Shown here piece by piece: positions 27,375-36,344 of a DNA stretch of 64,000 bases (within the stretch, counting starts at the first letter, position 1; every line of letters starts with the position of its first letter). The stretch spans positions 1-64,000 of the forward strand of contig NZ_JACJRC010000014.1 of the NCBI RefSeq assembly GCF_014697025.1. Reading direction: 5' to 3'. The translations under genes and the position numbers were made by a program. The notes below the pieces were generated by a model. The model saw nothing but the letters and a program-made list of their open reading frames with translations, had not been told where the DNA came from and did not search any database. The stretch is from Alkalinema sp. FACHB-956. GTDB taxonomy: Bacteria; Cyanobacteriota; Cyanobacteriia; Leptolyngbyales; Leptolyngbyaceae.

Positions 27375-28370
27375 ATGACATATCCTTTGCAGCCCCAATT
27401 TACTGAAGTTCTCACCCTGATTCAATCGGCTCAGCAAAAAGTTCTTGCCACCACAAACCAGGAGTTGATCAAACTTTATTGGAGCATCGGAAAATATATC
27501 AGCGATCGCATGACCGCATCCGAATGGGGACAAAAAACGATCGAACAACTTGCAGCGTTCATTCAAGCTCAAGAACCTGGTATCAAAGGCTTTGAAAAAC
27601 GCAACCTGTATAGAATGCGCCAGTTTTACGAAACTTATCCCGATTCTGAAATTGTGTCAGCACTGCTGACACAATTAAGCTGGACTCATCACACCATCCT
27701 CATATCTCGTTGTAAAACTCAAGACGAACGCCTTTTCTATCTCGAACTAGCTGCTACTGAACGCTACAGTACCCGTGAACTAGATCGCCAAATCAGCAGT
27801 GGCATCTTCGAGCGCACTCGCCTTGCTGATGCTAAACTTCCCCAAACAAGCCATCCTAGACCGCTTACTGGAGTCTTTCGCGATAGCTACGTCCTCGACT
27901 TTCTCAATCTGCCGCCTAATCATTCTGAAAACGACCTGAAAACTGCTCTTGTCGCCTGCTTGAGAGATTTTATCCTAGAACTCGGTCGGGACTTTACTTT
28001 CTTAGGACAGGAATATCGTCTACAAGTTGGCAACAGTGACTTCTTTATCGATTTGCTCTTTTTCCATCGAGAACTCCAGAGCCTGGTTGCCTTTGAACTC
28101 AAAGTCGATAAATTTCAACCCGAATACCTTGGTCAGATTGAATTCTATCTCGAAGCGCTCGATCGTGATGTTAAAAAACCTCACGAGAATCCGAGCATTG
28201 GTGTTCTGCTCTGTCGCGATAAAGACAACGAAGTGGTTGAATATGCACTCAGCCGCTCAATTAGTCCTACTGTTGTCGCTGAATACGAAATCAAACTGAT
28301 CCCGAAAGACGTTTTACGCAGGAAATTGAACGAGTTCTATGAATTACTGGCAGGCAGAGAGGCGTTGTAA
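27375..28370 (+). CDS. DUF1016/YhcG-type PD-(D/E)XK nuclease
   Basis: A 331-residue protein with the two-domain layout of the YhcG family. The N-terminal helical DUF1016 domain shows KLYWSIGKYIS, KGFEKRNLYRMRQFY and LSWTHHTILI. The C-terminal restriction-fold nuclease has D226 in DFFIDLLFFH and E241-x-K243 in VAFELK, a complete D...E-x-K core. Length is normal. Such proteins often sit in restriction or defence islands. No methylase or restriction subunit is adjacent, and the AIPR-like gene follows about 480 bases later. Codon use is AT-richer than in core genes, which suggests transfer. Confidence 0.9.
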   Translation: MTYPLQPQFTEVLTLIQSAQQKVLATTNQELIKLYWSIGKYISDRMTASEWGQKTIEQLAAFIQAQEPGIKGFEKRNLYRMRQFYETYPDSEIVSALLTQLSWTHHTILISRCKTQDERLFYLELAATERYSTRELDRQISSGIFERTRLADAKLPQTSHPRPLTGVFRDSYVLDFLNLPPNHSENDLKTALVACLRDFILELGRDFTFLGQEYRLQVGNSDFFIDLLFFHRELQSLVAFELKVDKFQPEYLGQIEFYLEALDRDVKKPHENPSIGVLLCRDKDNEVVEYALSRSISPTVVAEYEIKLIPKDVLRRKLNEFYELLAGREAL

Positions 28371-28852
28371 TTTTTAAGGTGAGTTGGTTTCGATTGCGGA
28401 GTGGTCGATCGCAGTTGTAAAGATCTTCATTGCGGCACGGTCTAACCAGGTGGCACGGTCTACCGGTCGTTGGAACGACGAACAGAGTCTTCTCATTGCG
28501 TTTCTAGCTCATTCGTCGCCGCTGAACTTGGTCGTTAAAACCTGGAGGCACACTCTTCAAGCACAGTGTCTACTGCTTTTCGGTAATTTTCAACAGTGGT
28601 GGCCGGAGAATTGTTCAGACACCCTGAATGACTGATCCCTAGGTCTGAGAATGCTCTCCCTAGCTTGGCGACCTGTATTCGCAATAAATATATATTTTAA
28701 GTCTCTAGGTAACCCTCAACTTCTTTACGGGGAAATAGCCATTCAAGGATCTGCAGGTTGCCATTTCAAAATTTTGTGTTACCTTAGTGCACAGGTTCCG
28801 TTGAACCATATTTACTGTTCAGTTGAACAAATAAACAAAGGAAAGCTAAATC
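28371..28852. other. Spacer between the DUF1016 nuclease and the AIPR gene
   Basis: About 480 bases without a supported gene. A short direct repeat ('tggcacggtcta' type) lies near 28434-28462. The ribosome-binding site 'aaaggaaagc' precedes the AIPR start. Confidence 0.4.
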
Positions 28853-30043
28853 ATGACAGAGAAGAAAGTTCAATTCTTTGCTAAGTCTGCCTGTCGCGTT
28901 TTTCAGGACAGCGATGATAATAGGCAGCTTTGGTCTTTGACTGTAGCGGTCAAAGATTTGCCACAAGGTTTTCCATATGGGCCGAATGCCAGGAATGCTG
29001 ATCTGGCTGCCAAGCCTGCCAAGGCTATGCTCGGAACTCTAAGGTCAGAACCTCAGCAGTTTATCTATTACAACAATGGCATCATGCTAGTTGTTGGATC
29101 CCTTCGAGCGAGACGAGTTGAAGGTGGAGATTTTGAAGTTCGAATTAAGTACATAGAGTCAAACGAGGAAACGGAAGATTTTCTTGGTCATGGTGTTCTC
29201 AATGGAGGACATACTTACAAGGCTTTGATGCACGCTCTTTACGGGCAACACAAACGGGGAGAGCGTTACCCAGAGATTCACCAAGCTTATGTTCAAGTCA
29301 CAGTAGCAGTTGGTGTTGACGAGGAGAGTGTCGCAAGTATTAGCCGTGCCAGAAATCTCTCTAAAGCAGTACCAGATTATGCGTTGAAAAATCTTGAACG
29401 TGATTGGCAAAAGATAGAAAGGTATTTGCCTTCAAGTTATCGCAGCAATGTAATTTTCAAGCCTAATGAGTTTGAGGAAAATCCAGACGAGGCTCCAAAA
29501 TACACGGTTGTTGATCTTGTTCAAAGGTTAGCTCTTCTCAACAATGACTTATTCGATTTTAGAAAGGATAGTCATCCTGTAACTGCTTACACAGGAAAAG
29601 GTTCTCTTGTTAGTAAGTGGAATGACAAAAACTACGAGCATGTGCTTCCTCTGCTGCCTGACATCCTGTGGTTAGAGGAGAAAGTCATGGAAGCTCATGA
29701 AAACCTTAACGGATATAGCAGCAGTGGCAAGAAGATTGTGATTACAAAAGTCAGTGGATGCAGTAATCAGCCTTCTACTTTGATTACGGGTCGAACTTTC
29801 AATCTCACAGTTGCGCCTCCATTTGTCATGCCTGTTTTAGCAGCTTTCCGCCTTCTTATTAAAGATGGTCAGTGGATAAAACCTAAAGAGGAATTATGGG
29901 ATCAGTATGGAGTGATGCTAGTCGAAAGGCTGTGGGATAACTACAAAATGGAAGGACGCTCAAGCGCAGCATCCTTTGGTCGTTCGAAGAGTACTTGGAA
30001 TGCTCTAACTAATACAATTGCTATGCAATTTGTTCAAATCTAA
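28853..30043 (+). CDS. AIPR-like (abortive infection phage resistance) protein
   Basis: A 396-residue protein with the core signatures of the AIPR family: QQFIYYNNGIMLVVGS (about 68-83) and GVLNGGHTYKAL (114-125), where family members read 'F..NNGIT' and 'IVNGxxT'. The family is linked to phage abortive infection. Its mechanism is poorly known. It is AT-rich compared with core genes and is preceded by a good ribosome-binding site ('aaaggaaagc'). It ends in a hairpin at 30082-30113 shared with the convergent next gene. It lies next to the DUF1016 nuclease in the accessory region. Confidence 0.82.
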   Translation: MTEKKVQFFAKSACRVFQDSDDNRQLWSLTVAVKDLPQGFPYGPNARNADLAAKPAKAMLGTLRSEPQQFIYYNNGIMLVVGSLRARRVEGGDFEVRIKYIESNEETEDFLGHGVLNGGHTYKALMHALYGQHKRGERYPEIHQAYVQVTVAVGVDEESVASISRARNLSKAVPDYALKNLERDWQKIERYLPSSYRSNVIFKPNEFEENPDEAPKYTVVDLVQRLALLNNDLFDFRKDSHPVTAYTGKGSLVSKWNDKNYEHVLPLLPDILWLEEKVMEAHENLNGYSSSGKKIVITKVSGCSNQPSTLITGRTFNLTVAPPFVMPVLAAFRLLIKDGQWIKPKEELWDQYGVMLVERLWDNYKMEGRSSAASFGRSKSTWNALTNTIAMQFVQI

Positions 30044-30081
30044 CCACGTCTCTCGCAAAGAACTAATGGGTTGATGAAGTA

Positions 30082-30113
30082 GACGGCAGAGGAGTTTATC
30101 AATCCCTGCCGTC
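30082..30113. terminator. Hairpin between convergent genes
   Basis: GACGGCAG (30082-30089) pairs with CTGCCGTC (30106-30113) over a 16-nt loop. It lies between the stops of the AIPR gene and the minus-strand gene at 30121. There is no strong T-run on either side. Confidence 0.5.
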
Positions 30114-30120
30114 GCCTATT

Positions 30121-30528
30121 CTAAGCATCTTCTGAACCGACGATCGGCTTGCGGGAGTGCCACCATTCCCGTTGCTCTGGCGAAAGCTTGACTGAGTACA
30201 GCGTAATCACCATCGGTTTTGTGCGGTGCTCCTGACCCACAATCTCCACACTATAAGACGGGCTACCCTTAGTCGCCATGTCAGGCACGTAGCGCTTGCC
30301 AATACGCCGCCAACTGGGTTCCTTCCCATGCCACTCAATCCGGCAACAGGGATAGGGCAACTGCTCCCGATCGAACAACCGACAACAAGGCCCAATGATG
30401 CGGTAGGTATAGTGACAACCAGGACTCAGCAGAATATGCCCTGACTCTAAGGGATGGGCTTCCGGCTGATGGTAGTCAGGTTGTGACCAAGGCATCCCAG
30501 TATGGCGAGTGGGGTTGGGGAGATTCAC
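30121..30528 (-). CDS. Hypothetical protein with a cysteine motif
   Basis: A 135-residue soluble protein. It contains a cysteine cluster, GPCCRLF and PYPCCRIEW, in a beta-rich central part ([15 protein letters not shown]) and ends with a charged region. The pattern [10 protein letters not shown] suggests a metal- or ligand-binding beta domain. I do not recognise a family. Its start at 30528 overlaps the upstream part of the lipB open frame, so lipB is taken to start later. Confidence 0.55.
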   Translation of the reverse strand: MNLPNPTRHTGMPWSQPDYHQPEAHPLESGHILLSPGCHYTYRIIGPCCRLFDREQLPYPCCRIEWHGKEPSWRRIGKRYVPDMATKGSPSYSVEIVGQEHRTKPMVITLYSVKLSPEQREWWHSRKPIVGSEDA

Positions 30529-30550
30529 GGCAATTCCTCAACAGGTTCCA

Positions 30551-31354
30551 ATGGCAGGTTTGAGAGAATCTGCAACAATTGAGATTCCAGAACTCACGAT
30601 CGCCCAAACAAACGCGATCGCTAGACTCGTAGTTTACAGTGCTTTGTTCAAGTTGGAGACACTATATCTAGTGGTACTTGAGAAAAATTTAGCAGAAAAC
30701 CGTCGATCGTGCCGCCTCTATCAACCCGGATTAGTGCCCTATGCCGAGGCATGGGCATGGCAACAGCAACAGGTGCGCGATCGTAAAGCCCAAATCGATG
30801 CAGGCTTGGATCCTGCAGACAGCCTAATGCTGCTAGAACATCCGCCCGTCTACACCCTGGGGCAAGGATCCGATACAGGGTTTCTCAAATTTGACCCGCA
30901 GACAGCGGAGTATGAACTACATCGCATCGAACGCGGCGGCGAAGTCACCTACCACTGCCCCGGCCAACTGGTGGGATACCCGATTTTGAACCTACAGCAC
31001 TACCGCAAGGACTTGCATTGGTACCTGCGGCAATTGGAAGAAGTGATTATCCAAGTGTTGGGCGAATACGGATTACAGGGCGATCGCGTTCCAGGATTGA
31101 CCGGTGTCTGGGTCGAAGGGGCTAAGGTCGCAGCGATCGGCATCAAAGTCAGCCGCTGGATTACCATGCATGGGTTCGCCTTGAATGTCTGCCCAGATTT
31201 ATCTGGATTTAGCCAAATTGTGCCTTGCGGGATTGCCGATAAACCCGTGGGACGGATGACCGATTGGCTTCCCGGCCTAACGGTTGAGCAAGTGTTACCG
31301 ATCGTCGTACAGAAATTTGCTGAAGTCTTTGAAGTCTCATTCAGTTCGCACTAA
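30551..31354 (+). CDS. lipB: Octanoyltransferase LipB
   Basis: Transfers octanoyl groups from acyl-carrier protein to lipoyl-dependent enzymes, including pyruvate dehydrogenase E2 whose E1 partners lie in this window. Signatures are [11 protein letters not shown], the [17 protein letters not shown] block (family RGGxxTYHGPGQ), the lysine in [18 protein letters not shown] and the catalytic cysteine in IVPCGI. The family core begins at [15 protein letters not shown]. The start is uncertain. ATG 30551 is the first methionine that clears the gene at 30528, but it leaves an unusual N-terminal extension of about 50 residues, and a GTG near 30671 is a credible alternative. Confidence 0.9.
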   Translation: MAGLRESATIEIPELTIAQTNAIARLVVYSALFKLETLYLVVLEKNLAENRRSCRLYQPGLVPYAEAWAWQQQQVRDRKAQIDAGLDPADSLMLLEHPPVYTLGQGSDTGFLKFDPQTAEYELHRIERGGEVTYHCPGQLVGYPILNLQHYRKDLHWYLRQLEEVIIQVLGEYGLQGDRVPGLTGVWVEGAKVAAIGIKVSRWITMHGFALNVCPDLSGFSQIVPCGIADKPVGRMTDWLPGLTVEQVLPIVVQKFAEVFEVSFSSH

Positions 31355-31477
31355 AGTCTTGGTTGCCACAGTCTTGGTGGCCGATCATGATTGCAACTCG
31401 TGATTGCAACGCCACTTCAGCCAAACCCAAAGCTATAATCACCAGAACACCCCCACACCGTCCACACCTCCTCCATC

Positions 31478-32155
31478 ATGGTCACGGTCATCCCCAGCGA
31501 ATCTCCAACCACCCGCGAGCAAGAACGCATCTTGCTCCAAGGCATCACCTGGGAAACCTTTCAGGGTTTAATTCAAGAACTCGAAACCCAGCCCAGCAAA
31601 CGGCTCACCTACAACAACGGAAACCTGGAGATTTGGATGCCGTTACCACCCCACGAACGATACAAGAAATTTTTCGCCCGTTTAGTGGAAGTCCTAACGG
31701 AAGAACAAGAAATTGAAATTTGTAGCTTAGGTTCCTGTACTTGGAGCCGCGCTGACCTTGCTAAAGGTGTTGAAGCTGATGAATGTTACTACATCCAAAA
31801 TGAACCTGCCATTCGCGGACGTATGACCATCGACCTCGCGATGACCTACGGTCGGTCGAAGACCATCGACCCACCCCCTGACCTAGCAATCGAAGTTGAC
31901 ATGATCAGCCTTTCCCTCCCTCGCCTACCCATCTATGGGGCCTTAGGCATCCCCGAAATTTGGCGGTATGACGGTACCCGATCGCAAATTCTGGTGTGGC
32001 AAGCAGGCGAATATCAACCCGTTGACCGATCGATTTGCCTGCCGATCGTGACTCCCACCATACTTGACCATTTCTTGACCCAAGTTTTGACCATGGGAGA
32101 AACCAGTTGGGTGAAATCCATCAGAACCTGGGTGCGGACGACTGGCAAACCGTGA
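31478..32155 (+). CDS. Uma2 family putative endonuclease
   Basis: A 225-residue protein of the Uma2/DUF820 family, a restriction-fold nuclease group greatly expanded in cyanobacteria. It shows LTYNNGNLEIWMP, the conserved DLAIEVDMIS strand (family PDLAIEV) and IPEIWRYDGTRSQILV. ATG at 31478 follows a CA-rich spacer. The biological role of Uma2 proteins is unsettled, and a transposon origin has been proposed. Only loosely linked to its neighbours. Confidence 0.9.
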   Translation: MVTVIPSESPTTREQERILLQGITWETFQGLIQELETQPSKRLTYNNGNLEIWMPLPPHERYKKFFARLVEVLTEEQEIEICSLGSCTWSRADLAKGVEADECYYIQNEPAIRGRMTIDLAMTYGRSKTIDPPPDLAIEVDMISLSLPRLPIYGALGIPEIWRYDGTRSQILVWQAGEYQPVDRSICLPIVTPTILDHFLTQVLTMGETSWVKSIRTWVRTTGKP

Positions 32156-32190
32156 CATAGAAGGTAGCAGCATTTCGATCGTCACCATTC

Positions 32191-32259
32191 CGTTAAGCAT
32201 TGCCCATTAAACATTACCCATTAAACATTACCCATTAAGCATTGCCCGTTAAGCGTTGC
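32191..32259. repeat. 14-bp tandem array overlapping the 3' end of nagA
   Basis: The unit ATTAAACATTACCC, with variants CGTTAAGCATTGCCC and ATTAAGCATTGCCC, repeats about five times. The nagA stop codon (minus strand, 32235-32237) lies inside the array, so the last residues of NagA are encoded by repeat units. Confidence 0.85.
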
Positions 32260-33461
32260 CATTGCAGCAGCCCTTGGTCAGTCTGATGCCACCGCAAAAG
32301 GTGGTGTTGGGACTGGCCGATGTAATCGGTAGATAAGCCTATCGCGTGGCGGGGGGCGGTGGTGGCGAGGGCGATCGCGGTTTCTGGTGGACAAATGCCC
32401 CACTGCACCAAATTGCACGTCCCGTCTAATAATGGCAGGGTTGTTCCCGATAACGTCCCATCGGGTAGCCGTGCGGTGCCTGCGGTGACCTCAATTTGCC
32501 GACTATCCCAGGGATACAAGCCATCGGGTAAACCCAAGGGCGACAGCGCATCACTCACTAAAAATAGTCCTTGATGATCTCCCCTCGCTTGAAGACCATT
32601 GCCCCCCCTCGCCCGTATCAGTAAGTCCAACATTGCCGGTACCACATGCTGGCCATCGGCAATGAAACCACACTGCACCCGATCGTCCACAAGTGCTGCC
32701 CCCAATAATCCCGGTTCCCGATGGTGCAAACTGGGCATGGCATTAAAGGCGTGGGTCACCATAGTAGCACCGTAGTCAAAGGCCGCTTGAGCCTGCTTTG
32801 CCGTCGCTTGGGAATGGCCCAGACTAACGGTCATGTTTAACGATCGCAAATAATCGATCGCACAGTTACTAGCATCCATTTCCGGTGCAAGGGTGATGAT
32901 TTTGACAACGTGGGCGTAATCACCCAGGACTAATTTCACGTTGTCCACGGTGAGGGGCAAAATAAACTCCGCTGGATGGGCTCCTCGCTTGGCCGGATTG
33001 AGAAAGGGGCCTTCCAGGTGCACGCCGATGATTTGGGCTTGGCACGGGGAGCAGTGGGGGCGAGTCATCCAGGCATCGATCGCGGCGAGGGCTTGGTGAA
33101 TTTTATCGATTGAAGTCGTCACGATCGTTGGACAGTAGGCATCGACTCCCTGCTGCCAAAGGAATTGCCCGACTTGCGCTAGAGTATCCAGATTGTCCAG
33201 CGTCAAATCAGGAAATGCGAGCCCCAAAGCCCCATTAATTTGCAGATCAACCCCTCCAAGGGAAATCCAGTCTCCGTCAAAATCGATCAGGTTTTCTACA
33301 CCAAGTCTCTCTTGATCTAATTGCGGCGTGATTGATACGATCGTCCCATTGTGCAAACCCAGTGATTGATAGCCCTGTAAGCCAGGAATCCGTGCGTTCC
33401 AGATTAACGGATCCCATCTTTCACAATTTGCTTCACAATTCGCTTGCACAGGAAGATCCAT
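32235..33461 (-). CDS. nagA: N-acetylglucosamine-6-phosphate deacetylase NagA
   Basis: An amidohydrolase-family enzyme of 408 residues that deacetylates GlcNAc-6-phosphate during amino sugar recycling. Signatures are GVHLEGPFLNPAKRGAH (the metal-binding HLEGPF), MTVSLGHSQA, VTHAFNAMPSLHHREPG, FIADGQHV and LVSDALSP with the catalytic aspartate. The last 15 or so residues are encoded by sequence leading into a 14-bp tandem array, and the stop lies inside it. No nagB or transporter is adjacent. Confidence 0.92.
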   Translation of the reverse strand: MDLPVQANCEANCERWDPLIWNARIPGLQGYQSLGLHNGTIVSITPQLDQERLGVENLIDFDGDWISLGGVDLQINGALGLAFPDLTLDNLDTLAQVGQFLWQQGVDAYCPTIVTTSIDKIHQALAAIDAWMTRPHCSPCQAQIIGVHLEGPFLNPAKRGAHPAEFILPLTVDNVKLVLGDYAHVVKIITLAPEMDASNCAIDYLRSLNMTVSLGHSQATAKQAQAAFDYGATMVTHAFNAMPSLHHREPGLLGAALVDDRVQCGFIADGQHVVPAMLDLLIRARGGNGLQARGDHQGLFLVSDALSPLGLPDGLYPWDSRQIEVTAGTARLPDGTLSGTTLPLLDGTCNLVQWGICPPETAIALATTAPRHAIGLSTDYIGQSQHHLLRWHQTDQGLLQWQRLTGNA

Positions 33462-33946
33462 GCCTATATCCTCTGCGATCGCTTTCTAGCCCCCAATCAT
33501 ACCAATCTCCGGGAAGCCCATTCTGAGTAATTCTGTTATGTGTCATCCCATATGCGCCATCCCAGGATTGATGCGGTAGTGAATTGTCGGCAGTGGCTTC
33601 AATTAGGAAAGTGCTCGTACGCAACCACGCCTCAGACAACGGACTGCGAGGCCGAAAAGCAACAGATTGGCTGATTCGTTACCGTTATTGCTACCATCAC
33701 ATTTTATCTATCACTACCATCAGTATTTGTCAGGGCTAATCCGATATGCTCAGCAACTGTGGGAAACGATCGTATAGTTTTTTATCTATGCAAAACATAC
33801 AAGAGATTCATTGCAATACCTGCATCATCACTATAGAAAAATAGCGAGATCCTTGTTGGAAGCCCATTTCAGTTATCTAAAAATGAAAATTTCTAGACAA
33901 AAAATAATCTTTTTTCTCTCCGAATAGTGAAGAGAGCGATCAAATG
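33462..33946. other. Spacer upstream of the ammonium transporter
   Basis: About 490 bases with no supported gene, AT-rich towards its right end ('aaaaataatcttttttctctc'). It precedes the NtcA-like site. Confidence 0.4.
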
Positions 33947-33960
33947 GTAACTTTTTTTAC
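33947..33960 (+). promoter_or_regulatory. NtcA-like binding site upstream of the ammonium transporter gene
   Basis: A perfect GTA-N8-TAC palindrome core (GTA at 33947-33949, TAC at 33958-33960), the consensus of the cyanobacterial nitrogen regulator NtcA. It lies about 290 bases upstream of the amt start. A weak -10-like TGTCAT follows at 33984, about 23 bases after the site, as expected for NtcA-activated promoters. This implies a long leader of about 260 bases. The site is based on motif and position only. Confidence 0.6.
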
Positions 33961-34252
33961 AGAATTCATCCCTCGAAATTTGGTGTCATCTTCATTATCG
34001 TTTGATAACTTAATCGACTGTGCTATGGCTCAATTGAGCTGAATTAGCGATCTTTATGCCTGACTCGAACCTATCCTGCTGGCATGGGGAGACCAATTTA
34101 ATAATCCTGTTGACTGAGCATGAGCAGGTTAACTAATCATGTTTCATTCTACTGATGTCCTCTGGTACAGTCTGTTCCACGCTAGGCAACAATTTCCACC
34201 CCAGGCTAGTTGTGGCGATTAAGTTCATTGATTTACCGAGGAATGTCTGGTC

Positions 34253-35794
34253 ATGATAGCTAAGAAACAAAAGGAAAGGCCCTTGACTCGGCCATCATCG
34301 CTTCCCCGTTGGATGCAAAAGGTATTGGCTATCCATTGGTTTAAGCGATTGTCGCCGAGCTGGCAAGCTTGTATTCCGTTGGCATTACTGATCGTTGGTC
34401 TGTGGAATGTGGCTTCTGTTGCCAGTGAGCCCCCTACCGTAGAGAGTCTTGCCAAGGACGCTCAAACCATGAAGATCGGTTTGGACACGGCTTGGGTCTT
34501 GATCGCGAGCATGCTCGTGATCTTTATGAATGCAGGATTCGGGATGTTAGAGACCGGATTCTGTCGCCAAAAGAACGCCGTAAACGTTCTTTCTAAGAAC
34601 TTGATTGTTTTTGCGTTGTCCACGATCGCCTTCTGGGTCATAGGCTTTGGGTTGATGTTCAGTGACGGCAACCCATTCATTGGTAGCCCTGTTTTCTTCC
34701 TTTCCGGTGGCACCTTTAGCTCCCTCGATTGGGCAACGATTCCACTGTCTGCGAAGTTCTTCTTCCAGTTGGCTTTTGCAGGAACGGCAGCAACCATCGT
34801 CTCTGGGGCAGTGGCAGAACGCATCAAGTTTGTTGACTTCCTCATCTTTAGCTTGCTCTTGGTTGGAATCGCCTATCCGATCACAGGTCACTGGATTTGG
34901 GGGGGCGGATGGTTAGCCACTCAAGGGTTCTATGACTTTGCAGGTTCCACTGTAGTTCACGCTGTTGGTGGTTGGGCTGCTCTGATGGGTGCGGCCTTCC
35001 TTGGGCCTCGTCTAGGAAAATTCCGAGCGGATGGTAAGCCTAATGCACTACCGGGTCACAATATGAGTATTGCAACCCTAGGTTGCTTAATTCTCTGGTT
35101 GGGCTGGTTTGGCTTTAACCCTGGTTCTACCATGTCTGTTGGTGATGGATCGCTGATTGCTCACATTGCTGTGACCACTAACACAGCAGCTGCTTTTGGG
35201 GGAATTGCATCGACTATTGTCGCTTGGTGGTATTTGGGTAAGCCTGACTTGTCCATGATCATCAACGGTATTCTGGCTGGCTTGGTTGCTGTTACGGCTT
35301 CCTGTGCTTTCGTGAGTATCCCTTCTGCGGCCATCATCGGCACGATCGGTGGTATCCTGGTAGTCTTTGCGGTCGGTTTCTTTGACAAGATTAAAATTGA
35401 TGACCCTGTGGGTGCTGTTTCAGTGCACTTGGTTAATGGTGTCTGGGGAACCTTAGCTGTAGGTTTGTTCAGTGAAGGTGGCATCTTTGGTGCAGGGGAT
35501 GTTGCTCCCAAGGCTGGCTTATTCTTTAATGGCGGAGTTGAACAACTTTGGCTTCAGTTCCTTGGCACTATCTGCGTGGGTGGTATGACGGTTCTTCTCT
35601 CCAGCATCTTCTGGGTTGCGCTGAAAGCAACCTTGGGTATCCGGGTGAAACCTGAAGAAGAAATGGAAGGTTTGGACATTAGCGAACATGGTATGGAAGC
35701 CTATGCTGGTTTCGTCAAGGAAGTTGCAGGGTTGTCCGGTGCGTCTGGCGATACCTCCGGGTATCCCAGTTCCATGGGAACACCGAAATACTAG
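34253..35794 (+). CDS. amt: Ammonium transporter (Amt family)
   Basis: A 513-residue ammonium channel/transporter. A basic N-terminus and a first hydrophobic stretch ([20 protein letters not shown]), probably a cleaved signal, are followed by about 11 membrane helices. Family motifs are [85 protein letters not shown] and [16 protein letters not shown], which contains the conserved pore histidine. The C-terminus is long and cytoplasmic, where PII proteins dock in this family. It is probably under NtcA control (site at 33947) and has its own terminator. Confidence 0.95.
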   Translation: MIAKKQKERPLTRPSSLPRWMQKVLAIHWFKRLSPSWQACIPLALLIVGLWNVASVASEPPTVESLAKDAQTMKIGLDTAWVLIASMLVIFMNAGFGMLETGFCRQKNAVNVLSKNLIVFALSTIAFWVIGFGLMFSDGNPFIGSPVFFLSGGTFSSLDWATIPLSAKFFFQLAFAGTAATIVSGAVAERIKFVDFLIFSLLLVGIAYPITGHWIWGGGWLATQGFYDFAGSTVVHAVGGWAALMGAAFLGPRLGKFRADGKPNALPGHNMSIATLGCLILWLGWFGFNPGSTMSVGDGSLIAHIAVTTNTAAAFGGIASTIVAWWYLGKPDLSMIINGILAGLVAVTASCAFVSIPSAAIIGTIGGILVVFAVGFFDKIKIDDPVGAVSVHLVNGVWGTLAVGLFSEGGIFGAGDVAPKAGLFFNGGVEQLWLQFLGTICVGGMTVLLSSIFWVALKATLGIRVKPEEEMEGLDISEHGMEAYAGFVKEVAGLSGASGDTSGYPSSMGTPKY

Positions 35795-35918
35795 ATGATT
35801 GTCCTAGACCCAGAAGTCAATGCTGTAATTCCTAGGGATTTCCCTTAAGGCAAGTTGCAGGAATTACCTTACTCCTCGGTGTTTCACTCATTCATCTATT
35901 GACAACTTGACTAACAGG

Positions 35919-35947
35919 ACGACCCATCTAGCCATTAGATGGGTCGT
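35919..35947 (+). terminator. Hairpin after the ammonium transporter gene
   Basis: A 12-bp perfect stem, ACGACCCATCTA (35919-35930) with TAGATGGGTCGT (35936-35947), and a 5-nt loop. It is followed by TGTCGT rather than a clean T-run. It is the likely transcript end of amt, about 125 bases past its stop. Confidence 0.65.
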
Positions 35948-36063
35948 TGTCGTATAGAGTGTCTTGTGTATTAAGTGTCTTGTGTATGAATTGTTTCGTG
36001 TCTAGGGGCTGGTGTATGACTTGTTGGGGGGTGATGCGGTCGATCGCAGAGATCAATGGACGA

Positions 36064-36258
36064 TTAAGCAAGAGTGTAGCCTGCGGCCACGATCGCCGAT
36101 CGAAGATCTACCTCAGACGTTTGACTCTCAATTTTCACCAGTTTAGTCACTGGATCAGCCTCAACTTTGGCCTGCGGGTCGATCTCGGTAATCGCTTGGC
36201 TAATGGTGTTAGCACAGGCACTACACATCATGTCGGGAATCGTTAGCTGAATCAGCAT
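36064..36258 (-). CDS. Heavy-metal-associated domain protein (Atx1-like copper chaperone)
   Basis: A 64-residue single HMA domain. The metal-binding motif MMCSACA supplies C12 and C15, and the beta-alpha-beta-beta-alpha-beta pattern is complete (LIQLTIPDM, TISQAITEID, KLVKIES, VDLRSAIVAAGY). In cyanobacteria such proteins pass copper to P-type ATPases. The typical MxCxxC is met as MMCSAC. No ATPase gene is adjacent, so metal and partner are inferred. Confidence 0.88.
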   Translation of the reverse strand: MLIQLTIPDMMCSACANTISQAITEIDPQAKVEADPVTKLVKIESQTSEVDLRSAIVAAGYTLA

Positions 36259-36344
36259 ATTAGTAACCTAGAATTTAGTAGCCTAGAATGATTGCGCAAA
36301 CACAATTATTCTACAAGCTGCAAAGTCTCCCATGACCTGTAACC

